Shown piece by piece: positions 8,365 to 17,410 of a stretch of 64,000 nt of DNA. A program made the translations under genes and the position numbers. Numbering within the stretch: the first letter of the stretch is position 1; every line of letters begins with the position of its first letter. The notes beneath the pieces were generated by a model. That model was not told where the DNA came from. It ran no database searches and saw only the letters and a list, made by a program, of their open reading frames with translations. Origin of the DNA: Paenibacillus sp. FSL H7-0326. Its GTDB lineage: Bacteria > Bacillota > Bacilli > Paenibacillales > Paenibacillaceae. The stretch is from NCBI RefSeq assembly GCF_001955535.1, contig NZ_MPVN01000005.1, forward strand, positions 310,001 through 374,000. The letters are read 5' to 3'.

Positions 8365-9264
8365 CTAGTTCATACGCTTAGCTGCTGTCATCTTGCGATA
8401 TACAACGCGTCCAAGCCAGCGCGCAAGCAGGTTAAAGATGAGAACAAGGATAACGAGCACAGCTGAAGCTCCTGCCGCAATCTCAACCGCATCAGGCGCA
8501 AGCTGCTCACTATTTACTTTCCATATATGCACGGCAAGTGTTTCTGCCGGACGCATCGGATTCAGCGGTGATCTTTCGCTGAACGGGTTCCAGTCCGTAA
8601 AGTCAAGCGGCGGACTACTCATACCGGCTGTATACATCAGGGCTGCCGCTTCACCGAAGATCCGTCCGGCAGCAAGAATCGTACCGGTAATCATGCTGGG
8701 CAGAGCAACAGGAAGCAGAATGGAAGTAATGATCTTCCACTTGGACAAGCCGAGTGCAAGACCTGCCTCCTTCTGTGCCGTTGGAACAGAACGGAAGGCC
8801 TGCTCTGTTGTACGCACCATCAGCGGCAGATTAAATACCGCCAGCGCGAGTGCACCAGACAAGAGCGAGAAGCCAAATCCAAAGGTGTTAACAAGTAATA
8901 ACAAACCGAACAAACCGATAACGATGGAAGGGAACGAAGACAGTACTTCAACAACCAATCGAATAAAGTTTGTAATTTTGCCTGGCTTCGCATATTCCGC
9001 CATATAAATACCGGCTCCCCAGCCGAGCGGAATGGTAATGATCAGGGTCAAGACAAGCAGGAACACGGAGTTAAAGAGCTGCGGCCCAATACCGCCTCCT
9101 CCGCGAAGATTTTGCGGCCGGCTGGTAAGGAAGTCCCAGCTGATATGACTGACGCCGCGGAATATAATATAACCGATCAATCCCACCAAGATCGCAATAA
9201 TAAATACAGCGAAAGCGATGATGATGCCAGTAGCTAATTTGTCGGCTGTTTTTGGTTTCATCAT
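8365..9264 (-). CDS. pstA: Phosphate ABC transporter permease PstA
   Basis: A 299-residue membrane permease with six hydrophobic segments and the EAA loop (EAGLALGLSKWKIITSILLPVALPSMITG). Family features include WDFLTSRPQNLRGGGGIGPQLFNSV and GRIFGEAAALMYTAG. It pairs with PstC to form the channel for phosphate. The start codon overlaps the pstC stop (ATGA), and AAAGGAG precedes it by 9 bases. Confidence 0.96.
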   Translation of the reverse strand: MMKPKTADKLATGIIIAFAVFIIAILVGLIGYIIFRGVSHISWDFLTSRPQNLRGGGGIGPQLFNSVFLLVLTLIITIPLGWGAGIYMAEYAKPGKITNFIRLVVEVLSSFPSIVIGLFGLLLLVNTFGFGFSLLSGALALAVFNLPLMVRTTEQAFRSVPTAQKEAGLALGLSKWKIITSILLPVALPSMITGTILAAGRIFGEAAALMYTAGMSSPPLDFTDWNPFSERSPLNPMRPAETLAVHIWKVNSEQLAPDAVEIAAGASAVLVILVLIFNLLARWLGRVVYRKMTAAKRMN

Positions 9265-10193
9265 ACCCGGTTTCTCCTTTCAAGCAAACGCACCAGCAGG
9301 ACGAACAAGAAGGTCATAATCAGCAGGACAAGTGCCATACTCCACAATGCATTGTTGTGTACTGAACCCATTGCCGTGTTACCCATGCTAAGCGTAATTA
9401 CACTCGTTAGTGTTGATGCTGACTCCAGTAATGAGGTTGGAACAAATGGAGCGTTACCGATGACCATCTGTACTGCCAGCGCTTCACCAAACGCACGCGC
9501 CATACCGAGCACAACACCCGTCAGGAGCGCAGGAAGCATTGTCGGAATAACAACACGGGCAATGGTCTGCCAGCGAGTAGCTCCGAGCGCGTATGAGGAT
9601 TCACGGAGTCCTCCAGGAAGAGACGTAATCGCATCTGCCATAATACTTGTAATGGTAGGAAGAATCATGACGGATAAGACTAGGCATCCTGCAAGAATAC
9701 CAACCCCTGTACCTCCAAAGATTGAACGCAGTAACGGAACGATGACACTCAGACCAACAAAACCATAGACAACCGAAGGAATACCGGACAGGAGCTCAAT
9801 GGCTGGCTGCAGTATTCGCTTGCCCTTGCCAGGTACAATCTCGGTCATAAATAGTGCCGCACAGAGCGCCAAGGGACTTGCAATCAGTGCTGCCAGAATT
9901 GTAACAGCGAAGGAGCCGACAATGAATGGCAGAGCCCCGTAAGAAGCCGGATCAGATGTTGGACTCCATGTTGCTGATGTAAAAAATTCTTTGACGCTTA
10001 CGCCGTCAACAAAGAAGGTAGCAAGCCCTTTGGAGGCTACAAAATAAACAATTGATACAATGACGACGATAAGGAAAACTACACAGATGGAAGTATATAT
10101 TTTACCGATCCAATCCTCGTAGAAATGCTTCTCCCGCTTGGGACGAGACTGTTCACCGGACTCAAGCGCCGGCTCCCTCTTCGTTAGGCTCAT
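9261..10193 (-). CDS. pstC: Phosphate ABC transporter permease PstC
   Basis: A 310-residue permease with six predicted membrane helices and an EAA loop (ESSYALGATRWQTIARVVIPTMLPALLTG). The sequences VKEFFTSATWSPTSDPASYGALPFI and ELLSGIPSVVYGFVGL identify PstC. The cytoplasmic N-terminus is charged and about 35 residues long. It lies between pstS and pstA, overlapping pstA by four bases. A hairpin separates it from pstS, which probably lowers its expression relative to the binding protein. Confidence 0.96.
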   Translation of the reverse strand: MSLTKREPALESGEQSRPKREKHFYEDWIGKIYTSICVVFLIVVIVSIVYFVASKGLATFFVDGVSVKEFFTSATWSPTSDPASYGALPFIVGSFAVTILAALIASPLALCAALFMTEIVPGKGKRILQPAIELLSGIPSVVYGFVGLSVIVPLLRSIFGGTGVGILAGCLVLSVMILPTITSIMADAITSLPGGLRESSYALGATRWQTIARVVIPTMLPALLTGVVLGMARAFGEALAVQMVIGNAPFVPTSLLESASTLTSVITLSMGNTAMGSVHNNALWSMALVLLIMTFLFVLLVRLLERRNRV

Positions 10194-10251
10194 CTAAACC
10201 ATCCTTTTGAATCATTTTAGTATAATTTGTATATCATCTCGTTAACCGAAC

Positions 10252-10282
10252 GAAAGAGGTCGGGCAAATTTGCCCGCCTCTT
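10252..10282 (-). terminator. Hairpin between pstS and pstC (attenuating or mRNA-stabilising)
   Basis: AGAGG-CGGGCAAATTTGCCCG-CCTCT is a strong near-perfect palindrome in the 156-base gap after pstS. Only a short T-rich tail follows on the minus strand, so partial termination or 3'-end protection of pstS mRNA is more likely than full termination. Confidence 0.6.
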
Positions 10283-10349
10283 CTCATTAGGTCATGTACG
10301 AAATCATGATAGAAATCACAATTTCATACCGCTTAATTCGTTTTCAGCA

Positions 10350-11297
10350 TTATTTTTTAGTGATGTTACCTTCTACGTCACGCTCAACTTGCATACCGCT
10401 AACCGGGATGTAACCAAGCTCTACAACATAAGTGTTCTGAACTTCGTCAGAAACCATGTAGTCAAGGAATGCTTTTGTTACTTCATTCGGCTCGCCGTTT
10501 GTGTACATATGCTGGTAAGCCCACACTGGATATTCACCAGATTCAATGTTTTCAACTGTTGCTTCAATACCTTCATATTTAACTGCAGTCAGCGTGTCAT
10601 CCAAGTAGGACAATGCAAGGTAGCCGATTGCACCAGGAGTTTCTGTTACGAGCTTCTTAACGTTACCTGAGGATTCTTCTTGGATGGATCCTTCAAGGTC
10701 AGGAGCAGCTCCGCCAAGTGCATATTTTTCGAATGTAGCACGTGTACCAGAGCTTGCTGGGCGGTTGATGATGACGATATCTTGATCCGCTCCACCAACT
10801 TCACTCCAGTTCGTTACTTTACCGTTGAAGATATCGGACAGCTGTTGTTTAGTCAGATCTGTCACGCCTACTTCTTTGTTTACTACAGTTGCCATACCAA
10901 CGACAGCTACTTGGTGATCAACAAGTTGCGATGCTTGATCAGCTTCTAGCTTCTCTTCAGCAAATACGTCGGAGTTACCGATGTCTGCTTGCTTATCAGC
11001 GACTTGTGTAAGACCCGTACCGCTACCGCCGCCTTGAACTTGAACCGTGATGTTCTCATTGCCTTCTACCATCATGAAGTCTTGTGCAGCTTGGTCAACA
11101 AGCGGCTGAAGCGCTGTAGATCCTACTGCAAGCACGGAACCGCTAAGCTGTGTTGCTTCTCCGCCTCCATTAGAACTTCCTGCTGGGTCTGTATCTCCAG
11201 ATCCGCTCGTACTTGTACCTGATCCGCAGGCAGCGAGTACGACGGTCATCGCTAGTGTAGTCATCATTAAAGGTAATTTCTTAACTCTTTTGAACAT
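10350..11297 (-). CDS. pstS: Phosphate ABC transporter substrate-binding lipoprotein PstS
   Basis: A 315-residue lipoprotein that captures phosphate outside the membrane. The signal peptide ends in VVLAAC with the lipidated Cys24, followed by a Ser/Gly-rich linker. The binding domain shows GSTALQPLV, QGGGSGTGLTQV, NRPASSGTRATFEKYALG and a carboxy-terminal region typical of PstS. GGGGGAGG precedes the ATG. It is the first gene of the pst operon, and direct repeats resembling PhoP boxes lie about 90-115 bases upstream. Confidence 0.96.
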   Translation of the reverse strand: MFKRVKKLPLMMTTLAMTVVLAACGSGTSTSGSGDTDPAGSSNGGGEATQLSGSVLAVGSTALQPLVDQAAQDFMMVEGNENITVQVQGGGSGTGLTQVADKQADIGNSDVFAEEKLEADQASQLVDHQVAVVGMATVVNKEVGVTDLTKQQLSDIFNGKVTNWSEVGGADQDIVIINRPASSGTRATFEKYALGGAAPDLEGSIQEESSGNVKKLVTETPGAIGYLALSYLDDTLTAVKYEGIEATVENIESGEYPVWAYQHMYTNGEPNEVTKAFLDYMVSDEVQNTYVVELGYIPVSGMQVERDVEGNITKK

Positions 11298-11384
11298 GTT
11301 AGGTTGTCCTCCCCCAATTTGTGTGTGGTCTTATTTGTGTTCACCACTTACATTATTCATTCTAGTGGTAGTGCATCATCTTAA

Positions 11385-11412
11385 AATTTATCCTTTGTTA
11401 AATGTGTATTAA
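11385..11412 (-). promoter_or_regulatory. Putative Pho box upstream of pstS
   Basis: On the minus strand TTAATA, TTAACA and TAAATT follow each other with 11-base periodicity (starts at 11412, 11401 and 11390), like Bacillus PhoP binding repeats (TTAACA). A -10-like TAGAAT lies about 20 bases downstream at 11364-11359. The assignment rests on pattern and on position before pstS. Confidence 0.6.
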
Positions 11413-11618
11413 ATATGTATACATGAAATCTATTAAAACATATAATAAATCTATAATAGATATAAAGAAGCACGCCTTTTTACCTGCAATCTCTCTTATA
11501 ATGAACCTATTTATGAGCTTATATCCCAAATGTTGCGTCTATTTTAACAATATCACTATATGTTGATGTTAAAAGTTCGTTTACAAATGTCAAAGCTTCA
11601 ACCAGGAGGAACATGGTA

Positions 11619-12515
11619 ATGAATTTAATCAAATTTCAAATCCTTGTGTTAATAGATAAGTGGAACAAAGTTACGGATGTCGCCAAGGAGCTTGATATGA
11701 AGCAGCCCACGGTTTCTTTTCATATGAAGAGCCTTGAGAAGGATATGGGGACTGCTCTATTTATCTCAGCACGGGGAAGAATCATGCTTACCGAAGCGGG
11801 AAAAGCCATCCTGCCCTATGCTAAGCAAATGATCAATCTGGATCAGACGGCACGGCGGACCGCACAGCTGTTCACTGAGCTGAATCAAGGAAGTCTTCAG
11901 ATCAAATCAGATCCCCTTGTCTCGAGCTATTATCTATCTAGTCTTATCGCAGAATTTGCAGATCAATATCCGGGCATCCGGATTTCAAACCGCTTGTTTG
12001 ATGAGGTATCAGATCCAGGCAGTGAGGAGAACTTTATTGCGGCCAGGCTGGACAAGCTGGGCAGCCCATTAGAGGAGTCTTCTGATAAGGTTTTGATTCA
12101 AACAGATGAACTGATTCTTCTCGTCCCGGAAAACCACCCCTTTACGCAAGAGCCAGATTTACATCCTGGAGAACTCAGTAAGTATATGTTTGTGAATTAT
12201 GAGAGCTGCGGATGGATATCCGAGCGAATGGAGCGTTTTACACAGATCACGGGAGCTCATTTGTGGGAGAGAGTGTATGCAGCGACACCCGAAGCAGCTG
12301 TAAATATGGTTGCTGCAGGCAAAGCGATTACTTTTTTTCCGGCAAGTGCTGTACGATCTGCAGATAGTCGAGTCGCAAAGCTCCCGATCCCCGGTCTATC
12401 GAAGGAGGATGTCATGATGTACGTGACATTATCTAAAATGAACGAGCTAACACCAGCAGGTCAACAATTTTGGTCCTTTCTCAGCCATGATCATAGGAAC
12501 CCAGAAGCTCCCTAA
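11619..12515 (+). CDS. LysR family transcriptional regulator
   Basis: A 298-residue LysR-type regulator: HTH in the first 60 residues (VTDVAKELDMKQPTVSFHMKSLEKDMG) and an effector domain that follows. I use the ATG at 11619, which is 8 bases after AGGAGGA (11604-11610), because the earlier in-frame ATG at 11613 is only 2 bases from it. The gene is divergent from pstS with a 320-base gap. No partner enzyme is next to it, so its target is unknown; the small unknown gene at 12574 follows in the same direction. Confidence 0.9.
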   Translation: MNLIKFQILVLIDKWNKVTDVAKELDMKQPTVSFHMKSLEKDMGTALFISARGRIMLTEAGKAILPYAKQMINLDQTARRTAQLFTELNQGSLQIKSDPLVSSYYLSSLIAEFADQYPGIRISNRLFDEVSDPGSEENFIAARLDKLGSPLEESSDKVLIQTDELILLVPENHPFTQEPDLHPGELSKYMFVNYESCGWISERMERFTQITGAHLWERVYAATPEAAVNMVAAGKAITFFPASAVRSADSRVAKLPIPGLSKEDVMMYVTLSKMNELTPAGQQFWSFLSHDHRNPEAP

Positions 12516-12573
12516 TCCATATATATAAGAACATGGGCGTATGCACCAAGTTACAGTATGGGAGCTGATTCAA

Positions 12574-13215
12574 TTGTCATTCATACCGATATTTCCCCCT
12601 TCAGTGGCAGGAGGCGGAACTAGTTCACTTCAAAGTTTGCTCGGGTCTATTAATGTTGCAAGCTTAGCTGCCACACCGAATGCTACTCAAGCCGTTCCTT
12701 CTAATATACTTACCTCATTGCCGAGTCCTCCATTTCAAGCCATTCAGCAGTATCAGCAGTTAACTTCAAATCCGGCACAGGCGCAAAGCTTAGTTGCTCA
12801 GTCCAGTCAACAGACAGGACCTGGGGGCTCCGCCTGGCAGATCCCTTCAGGTGGAATAGGCTCTTCTTCCATTGGAGGAATTGGCGGACCAAGCGGGATC
12901 GGTTCTCCTGGAGGAATTCTAGGCAATCTTCTCCCTGGCTTAGGCGGGCCAAGACCAGAAGAGGCACCTGCTTACTCAGAGGATACGGAAGCAGAGCAGA
13001 CCGAATATCGCAGCGCCCGCTTCCCTTGGTTGCTGCCTTATTGTACGTACCGCTGGGCCGTCTTGATCACCGGACCGAATCCTTTTAACTTAACTGTTCG
13101 TCTTGGTATTGTTCTCTTCACCAATCCAGGGGTAACCGTACTGCTGCAGACGCAGCCCTTCCCGATTATTCAGGCATTTCCAACTTGGCAAATTCTATAT
13201 GTGCAGTGCTATTGA
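12574..13215 (+). CDS. Hypothetical Gly/Pro-rich protein
   Basis: A 213-residue protein that I do not recognise. Residues 1-75 are rich in Ser, Gln, Ala and Pro; the middle is a low-complexity Gly/Ser/Ile/Pro segment (repeats of GGIG, GIGSPGGI, LPGLGGP); a short acidic stretch (EDTEAEQTE) leads to a hydrophobic, beta-prone end of about 65 residues with two Cys (LPYCTY and VQCY, the last two residues being CY). No signal peptide is seen. The TTG at 12574 is preferred because GGGAG lies 9 bases upstream; an ATG at 12541 is possible but has a poor site. A spore-surface or matrix protein is conceivable, but this is only composition-based. Confidence 0.6.
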   Translation: MSFIPIFPPSVAGGGTSSLQSLLGSINVASLAATPNATQAVPSNILTSLPSPPFQAIQQYQQLTSNPAQAQSLVAQSSQQTGPGGSAWQIPSGGIGSSSIGGIGGPSGIGSPGGILGNLLPGLGGPRPEEAPAYSEDTEAEQTEYRSARFPWLLPYCTYRWAVLITGPNPFNLTVRLGIVLFTNPGVTVLLQTQPFPIIQAFPTWQILYVQCY

Positions 13216-13268
13216 TCAGATAGCTGCCCGTTTCTCTGCTTCTGCCTGCCCTTTGTCTCAATAACGAG

Positions 13269-13340
13269 AAAGAAAGACCCTCTCCTGCATGGCCCTGGTC
13301 AAGGAAATGGACTCGGCGCTACAGAGAGGGTCTTTCTTCA
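13269..13340. terminator. Bidirectional terminator
   Basis: AGAAAGACCCTCTC pairs with GAGAGGGTCTTTCT across a loop of about 40 bases. It lies between the Gly/Pro-rich gene (plus) and the amylase gene (minus) and can serve both. Confidence 0.7.
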
Positions 13341-13356
13341 TTATAAGATAGCTGAA

Positions 13357-15084
13357 TTATTGTAAAATCACTGAAGTATAGGGTGGCAGCGTCAATGTCT
13401 GATCTGTCCATTGCACTTCAGCATTCGTGGCATGTATAAGCTCGGTATACTTCACTTCTGAATCGTCCAGAACAACTTCCTTCTCCTCATTAGAGAGGTT
13501 ATGAAGGACAAGCACCCGCTCACCCTCTGCTGCCCTGACATACCCTAGCAATTGATCGTCATCCAGATCATAATCGGCAATAGTCCCATCTGTAAGGGCT
13601 CTGCTTCCATTTCTCCAATCGATCAGTTCACGATAGTGAGACAGAAGGGATGAGCTGTCCTGCAGCTGACTCTCGACACTAACAGCAGCCTCGCCCAGAT
13701 TATGCTTCGGTGTCTGCCAGGTCGTCTGTCCCTCACCGGCCTCTGCCTGATACCATAGCATCGGCTCGCGAATCTGCTCATCTGGCTTAGCGCCTTCCAT
13801 GCCGATCTCCTCACCATAATAGATGAAGGGATTACCGGAAAGAGTCAATAGAATGGATGCCGCCATTTGTGCATGATCTGCCGATCCACCAAGCTGACTC
13901 ATAACGCGATTCTGATCGTGATTGGCCAGAAAGACGGCATCAACAAATGCTCCGCCAGACTTCTCATTAAACAGCTCGTAATTACGGGTCAGCTGAGTTA
14001 CAAATCCGCCGTTCCTTTCGCTCGACACCGTACGAATGATTTGATCTGCCAGACCGAAGTTGAATCCCGAATCAAACGCATTGTCCAAGTAAGGTGCTAC
14101 AGAGACCGGGGAGTTCTCCCACACCTCTCCAACAATATAGGCATCTTCCTTGACCTCATTCATCGCCGTTCTAAACTCCTGCCACCAAGAGACATTCTTC
14201 GCCGTTGTCTCAGCACTTCGATCGCTCTGCACATCTTCGTAGATATGCTTTGCTGCATCGAGCCGGAAGCCGTCAAAACCGAATTCCAGCCAGTACTGAC
14301 CGATCCTCAGCATCTCAGTTCGAACTTCTTCATTATCGAAGTTGAGATCAGGCATTCCACTCCAGAAGGTACCCAAATAATGATTGCCGCCCAGTTCGTG
14401 CCAAGCCGGTCCACTGCCTGCGGCACTCATGCCTGTTGTATTCTCGCCAGTGTCCTCCGCCCAGCTGTACCAGTCACGGTATGCACTATCCGAGGAAGTA
14501 CTCGATTCCTTAAACCACGGGTGCTCTGTGCTCGTATGATTGACGACCAGATCCATAATAACCTTAATGCCCCGCTCATGCGCTTCATCCACCAGGCGCT
14601 TCAAGTCATCCTTCGTTCCATAATCAGGATGGACATCATAATAATCCGTCACATCATATCCATGATAGCTTGGAGAGGGATTGATTGGCATCAGCCAGAT
14701 GCCTCCCACACCAAGATCATCTCCGCCGGGCTGACCATCATTTAAGTAGTCCAGCTTCTCCGTAACTCCGTTCAAATCCCCGATCCCATCCCCATCCGAA
14801 TCATAGAAGGAACGAACAAAGATTTCATAATAAACGGTTGACGGCTGTTCAAGGGCAGCGAGCTCAGCTTTACCATGGCCCCTTGCTTCAGATTCCTCGG
14901 CTAGAGCATTCTCAACCGTGCTCTTCTGCCCAGCTTCGGTACCTGCCGCAGCAGGGTCTTCTCCTTGCTGCGGCGTCTGTTCTACTCCTTCACTGCTGCA
15001 CGCAGCCAGCATGCAAGCCATTAAGAGAACAATGGCGGGATAAGCAAATCGTTTGTTTAACCCAAGCAGATGGCGCGGCGCCAT
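13357..15084 (-). CDS. Lipoprotein alpha-amylase (GH13)
   Basis: A 575-residue extracytoplasmic glycoside hydrolase. The signal peptide ends in LAAC (Cys29), so it is membrane-anchored, followed by a linker to residue 80. GH13 motifs are DLVVNH (178-183), GFRLDAAKH with nucleophile Asp276, GEVW with acid/base Glu320, and ANHD with Asp390. YDSDGDGIGDLNG resembles the calcium site found in oligosaccharide-acting amylases. It is the last gene of malE-malF-malG-amylase, 6 bases after malG, so it likely shortens dextrins at the cell surface for the ABC transporter. Exact product specificity cannot be read. Confidence 0.93.
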   Translation of the reverse strand: MAPRHLLGLNKRFAYPAIVLLMACMLAACSSEGVEQTPQQGEDPAAAGTEAGQKSTVENALAEESEARGHGKAELAALEQPSTVYYEIFVRSFYDSDGDGIGDLNGVTEKLDYLNDGQPGGDDLGVGGIWLMPINPSPSYHGYDVTDYYDVHPDYGTKDDLKRLVDEAHERGIKVIMDLVVNHTSTEHPWFKESSTSSDSAYRDWYSWAEDTGENTTGMSAAGSGPAWHELGGNHYLGTFWSGMPDLNFDNEEVRTEMLRIGQYWLEFGFDGFRLDAAKHIYEDVQSDRSAETTAKNVSWWQEFRTAMNEVKEDAYIVGEVWENSPVSVAPYLDNAFDSGFNFGLADQIIRTVSSERNGGFVTQLTRNYELFNEKSGGAFVDAVFLANHDQNRVMSQLGGSADHAQMAASILLTLSGNPFIYYGEEIGMEGAKPDEQIREPMLWYQAEAGEGQTTWQTPKHNLGEAAVSVESQLQDSSSLLSHYRELIDWRNGSRALTDGTIADYDLDDDQLLGYVRAAEGERVLVLHNLSNEEKEVVLDDSEVKYTELIHATNAEVQWTDQTLTLPPYTSVILQ

Positions 15085-15090
15085 AGAGCC

Positions 15091-15933
15091 TCATCCTTTC
15101 GTTGCTCCCGCAGTCAAGCCATCCACCAAGAAGCGCTGCAGGAACATGTATAGGAGTGTAATCGGCAGGGCTACGAGAACAGATCCCGCCGCAAACAGCG
15201 TAAATTCGGTACTTGTGTAGCTGTTCACCAGCTCATACAAGCCGACGGCCAAAGTCCAATTTTCACGTGAGCGCAGGATCAGTCTGGCAAATATAAAGTC
15301 CACCCATGCTCCGCTGAATGTCATCAAAGAAATGTACGTAATAATTGGTTTCGATAACGGCAGTATAATAGAAATAAAAATTCTCATATGACTTGCCCCA
15401 TCGAGCAATGCCGATTCTTCAAGTGCACGCGGAATGGTATCGAAGAAGCCCTTCGCTACAAACATACCGAGTGCTGCACCCGATGTGTACACCAGAATAA
15501 GAGCCCACGCTGAATCAAGCAAATTCATTTGCAGGAGCATTACGTATACCGCAATCATACTCATGAAACCTGGGAACATCCCAAGAATCAGGATAACTGA
15601 CATGGCCGTCTTACGTCCCTTGAACCGGAACCGAGACATCGCATAGGCAGTAAGCACTTGGATAATCGTACCGAGCACCATGCTGGTGACCGCAATCTTC
15701 AACGTGTTCCAATACCACTGGAGAAAAGGAATGTCCTTGTCTGCCTGCGGCAAAAACAGATCTTTATAGTGCTGAAGTGTAAACTGTTCAGGTATGATCG
15801 TCTCACTGTATAAGGAATCCCCGACTTTAAAGGAGGACATAATAATCCATAGAGCAGGATATATACATACGATGGCGATCAGAATCAGCAAAATATAACT
15901 GAAGGTGAGCTTAATCCGTTTTTTTCTCTTCAT
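15091..15933 (-). CDS. malG: Maltodextrin ABC transporter permease, MalG type
   Basis: A 280-residue permease with six hydrophobic segments and the EAA loop (EESALLDGASHMRIFISIILPLSKPIITY). The N-terminus is strongly basic and the protein ends DGLTAGATKG, the usual MalG carboxy end. Its start overlaps the stop of the MalF gene (ATGA). It forms the channel with MalF. The ATPase for this importer is not in the cluster and is presumably a shared MsmX-type protein encoded elsewhere. Confidence 0.92.
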   Translation of the reverse strand: MKRKKRIKLTFSYILLILIAIVCIYPALWIIMSSFKVGDSLYSETIIPEQFTLQHYKDLFLPQADKDIPFLQWYWNTLKIAVTSMVLGTIIQVLTAYAMSRFRFKGRKTAMSVILILGMFPGFMSMIAVYVMLLQMNLLDSAWALILVYTSGAALGMFVAKGFFDTIPRALEESALLDGASHMRIFISIILPLSKPIITYISLMTFSGAWVDFIFARLILRSRENWTLAVGLYELVNSYTSTEFTLFAAGSVLVALPITLLYMFLQRFLVDGLTAGATKG

Positions 15934-17354
15934 TGAATCATATCCTCCTCTTTAAACGAACGACTTCTGCGATAGTTATAGATCGAGAACGAGGCGATGA
16001 TTAAGAATATGAGAATGCCGATCGCAGATGCAAAGTTGTACCTTTGATTATCCAGCGTCAGCTTGTAAAGCCACGTTACGAGAAGGTCTGTACTACCCGC
16101 AAATGCGTAGTCACCGTTCGCCGGAGCACCCCCGGTCAACAGGAAGATGACGTTAAAGTTATTGATGTTACCCGCAAACTGCATGATCAGAATCGGTGCA
16201 GTCTGGAATAATACAAAGGGCATTGTAATGTTACGGAATTTCTGGAATGCAGAAGCACCGTCTACTTCGGCCGCTTCATACAAATCCTTCGGAATCGCTG
16301 TAAGCACACCAAGCACAAGAATCATGGATACCGGAATACCAATCCACATATTGACGAGGATAACGGTGACTTTGGCCATGAATGGGTCATTCAGCCACGG
16401 CAGCCCGCCAAGTCCCAGCATGCCTAAATACTGATTGATTGGTCCAAATTGCGAATTGAACAGGTTCTTCATAATCAGCAGCGAGATGAACTGTGGTATC
16501 GCATACGGGATAATGAAAATCGTCCGCCACATCGTCTTGAAGCGAATACCGTGCTGCTGAATGAGCAATGCGACCAGGATACCTCCAAAATACGTCGTTA
16601 CCGTAGCCACAATCGCCCAGATAATAGTCCAGATCAATACGCCAAAGAAGGTATTGCTCCAAGCCGTCAGCGTAAAGAGATTCTTAAAGGTATCGAAACC
16701 GACCCAATCCACAAGATTCTTCGGCGGGATATGGTCAGGAGCGGAATAATTCGTGAAGGCCATCAGGACCATGAACAAAATCGGTAATATAGTAAAAAAG
16801 AGCACACCGATGGTCGGAAGTGACAGCAGCAGATACGGGAACCCTTTGTCCAGCAGCTGCTTTACCGTTTCGCGGAAGGATGGTGCCTGCTTCCCTTGAT
16901 CACGGAGCTGTCCGATACGATGAGCATCCTTAATATTTCCAATGTAAAAAGCAATAAGAAGCACGAAGTATATCAATGCCACAAGCCCATATATCATCAT
17001 GAATATGGAATGATCGCCCGGCACATTTTGATATAGACGTCCTACCTTCTCCATTCTGGCAGGTGAATCTCCAAGTGTTACGAGCCCCCATAAATTGGCC
17101 CCCAGCTGTGTAATGATCAAATATAAACTAATGACTTCGACTAGAAAAAAGATTGCGCCTTTTACCCATTGTCTGTGATACCATTGCCCAAGCCCCATGA
17201 ATACTGCTGATAAAATAGCGCCTGTGCGGGCATGGCTCCCCGAAGCCGACTGCGGCTTCCCGGTTGACATCATTGCCGGTGATTGTCCTCTACTCATGTA
17301 TGGTCCCAGCCCTTCCTTCCGATAGATGGTATGGAGCCACCGCGAGAAACTCAT
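15930..17354 (-). CDS. malF: Maltodextrin ABC transporter permease, MalF type
   Basis: A 474-residue permease, longer than typical 290-residue sugar permeases because the first 190 residues form an extra membrane domain (helices near GAILSAVFMGLGQWY and FFLVEVISLYLII) as in maltose-type MalF proteins. The core has the EAA loop (YEAAEVDGASAFQKFRNITMPFVL) and TGGAPANGDYAFAGSTDLLVTWLYKLT, typical of maltodextrin systems. It lies between malE and malG. Confidence 0.92.
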   Translation of the reverse strand: MSFSRWLHTIYRKEGLGPYMSRGQSPAMMSTGKPQSASGSHARTGAILSAVFMGLGQWYHRQWVKGAIFFLVEVISLYLIITQLGANLWGLVTLGDSPARMEKVGRLYQNVPGDHSIFMMIYGLVALIYFVLLIAFYIGNIKDAHRIGQLRDQGKQAPSFRETVKQLLDKGFPYLLLSLPTIGVLFFTILPILFMVLMAFTNYSAPDHIPPKNLVDWVGFDTFKNLFTLTAWSNTFFGVLIWTIIWAIVATVTTYFGGILVALLIQQHGIRFKTMWRTIFIIPYAIPQFISLLIMKNLFNSQFGPINQYLGMLGLGGLPWLNDPFMAKVTVILVNMWIGIPVSMILVLGVLTAIPKDLYEAAEVDGASAFQKFRNITMPFVLFQTAPILIMQFAGNINNFNVIFLLTGGAPANGDYAFAGSTDLLVTWLYKLTLDNQRYNFASAIGILIFLIIASFSIYNYRRSRSFKEEDMIQ

Positions 17355-17410
17355 GTTACTGAAGTCTCACGCGATGGCCTCTTTTCTTTTTCTACATATT
17401 AATCTACGTA

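Noticed and set aside
7867..8466. 199-codon plus-strand frame opposite pstB/pstA
   Set aside because: Opposite to well-defined pst genes and without a ribosome site or recognizable domain.
13867..14745. Long open frame (292 codons) on the plus strand opposite the amylase gene
   Set aside because: It runs antisense to a clear GH13 gene with intact motifs, has no ribosome site and a low-complexity composition, so it is a shadow.
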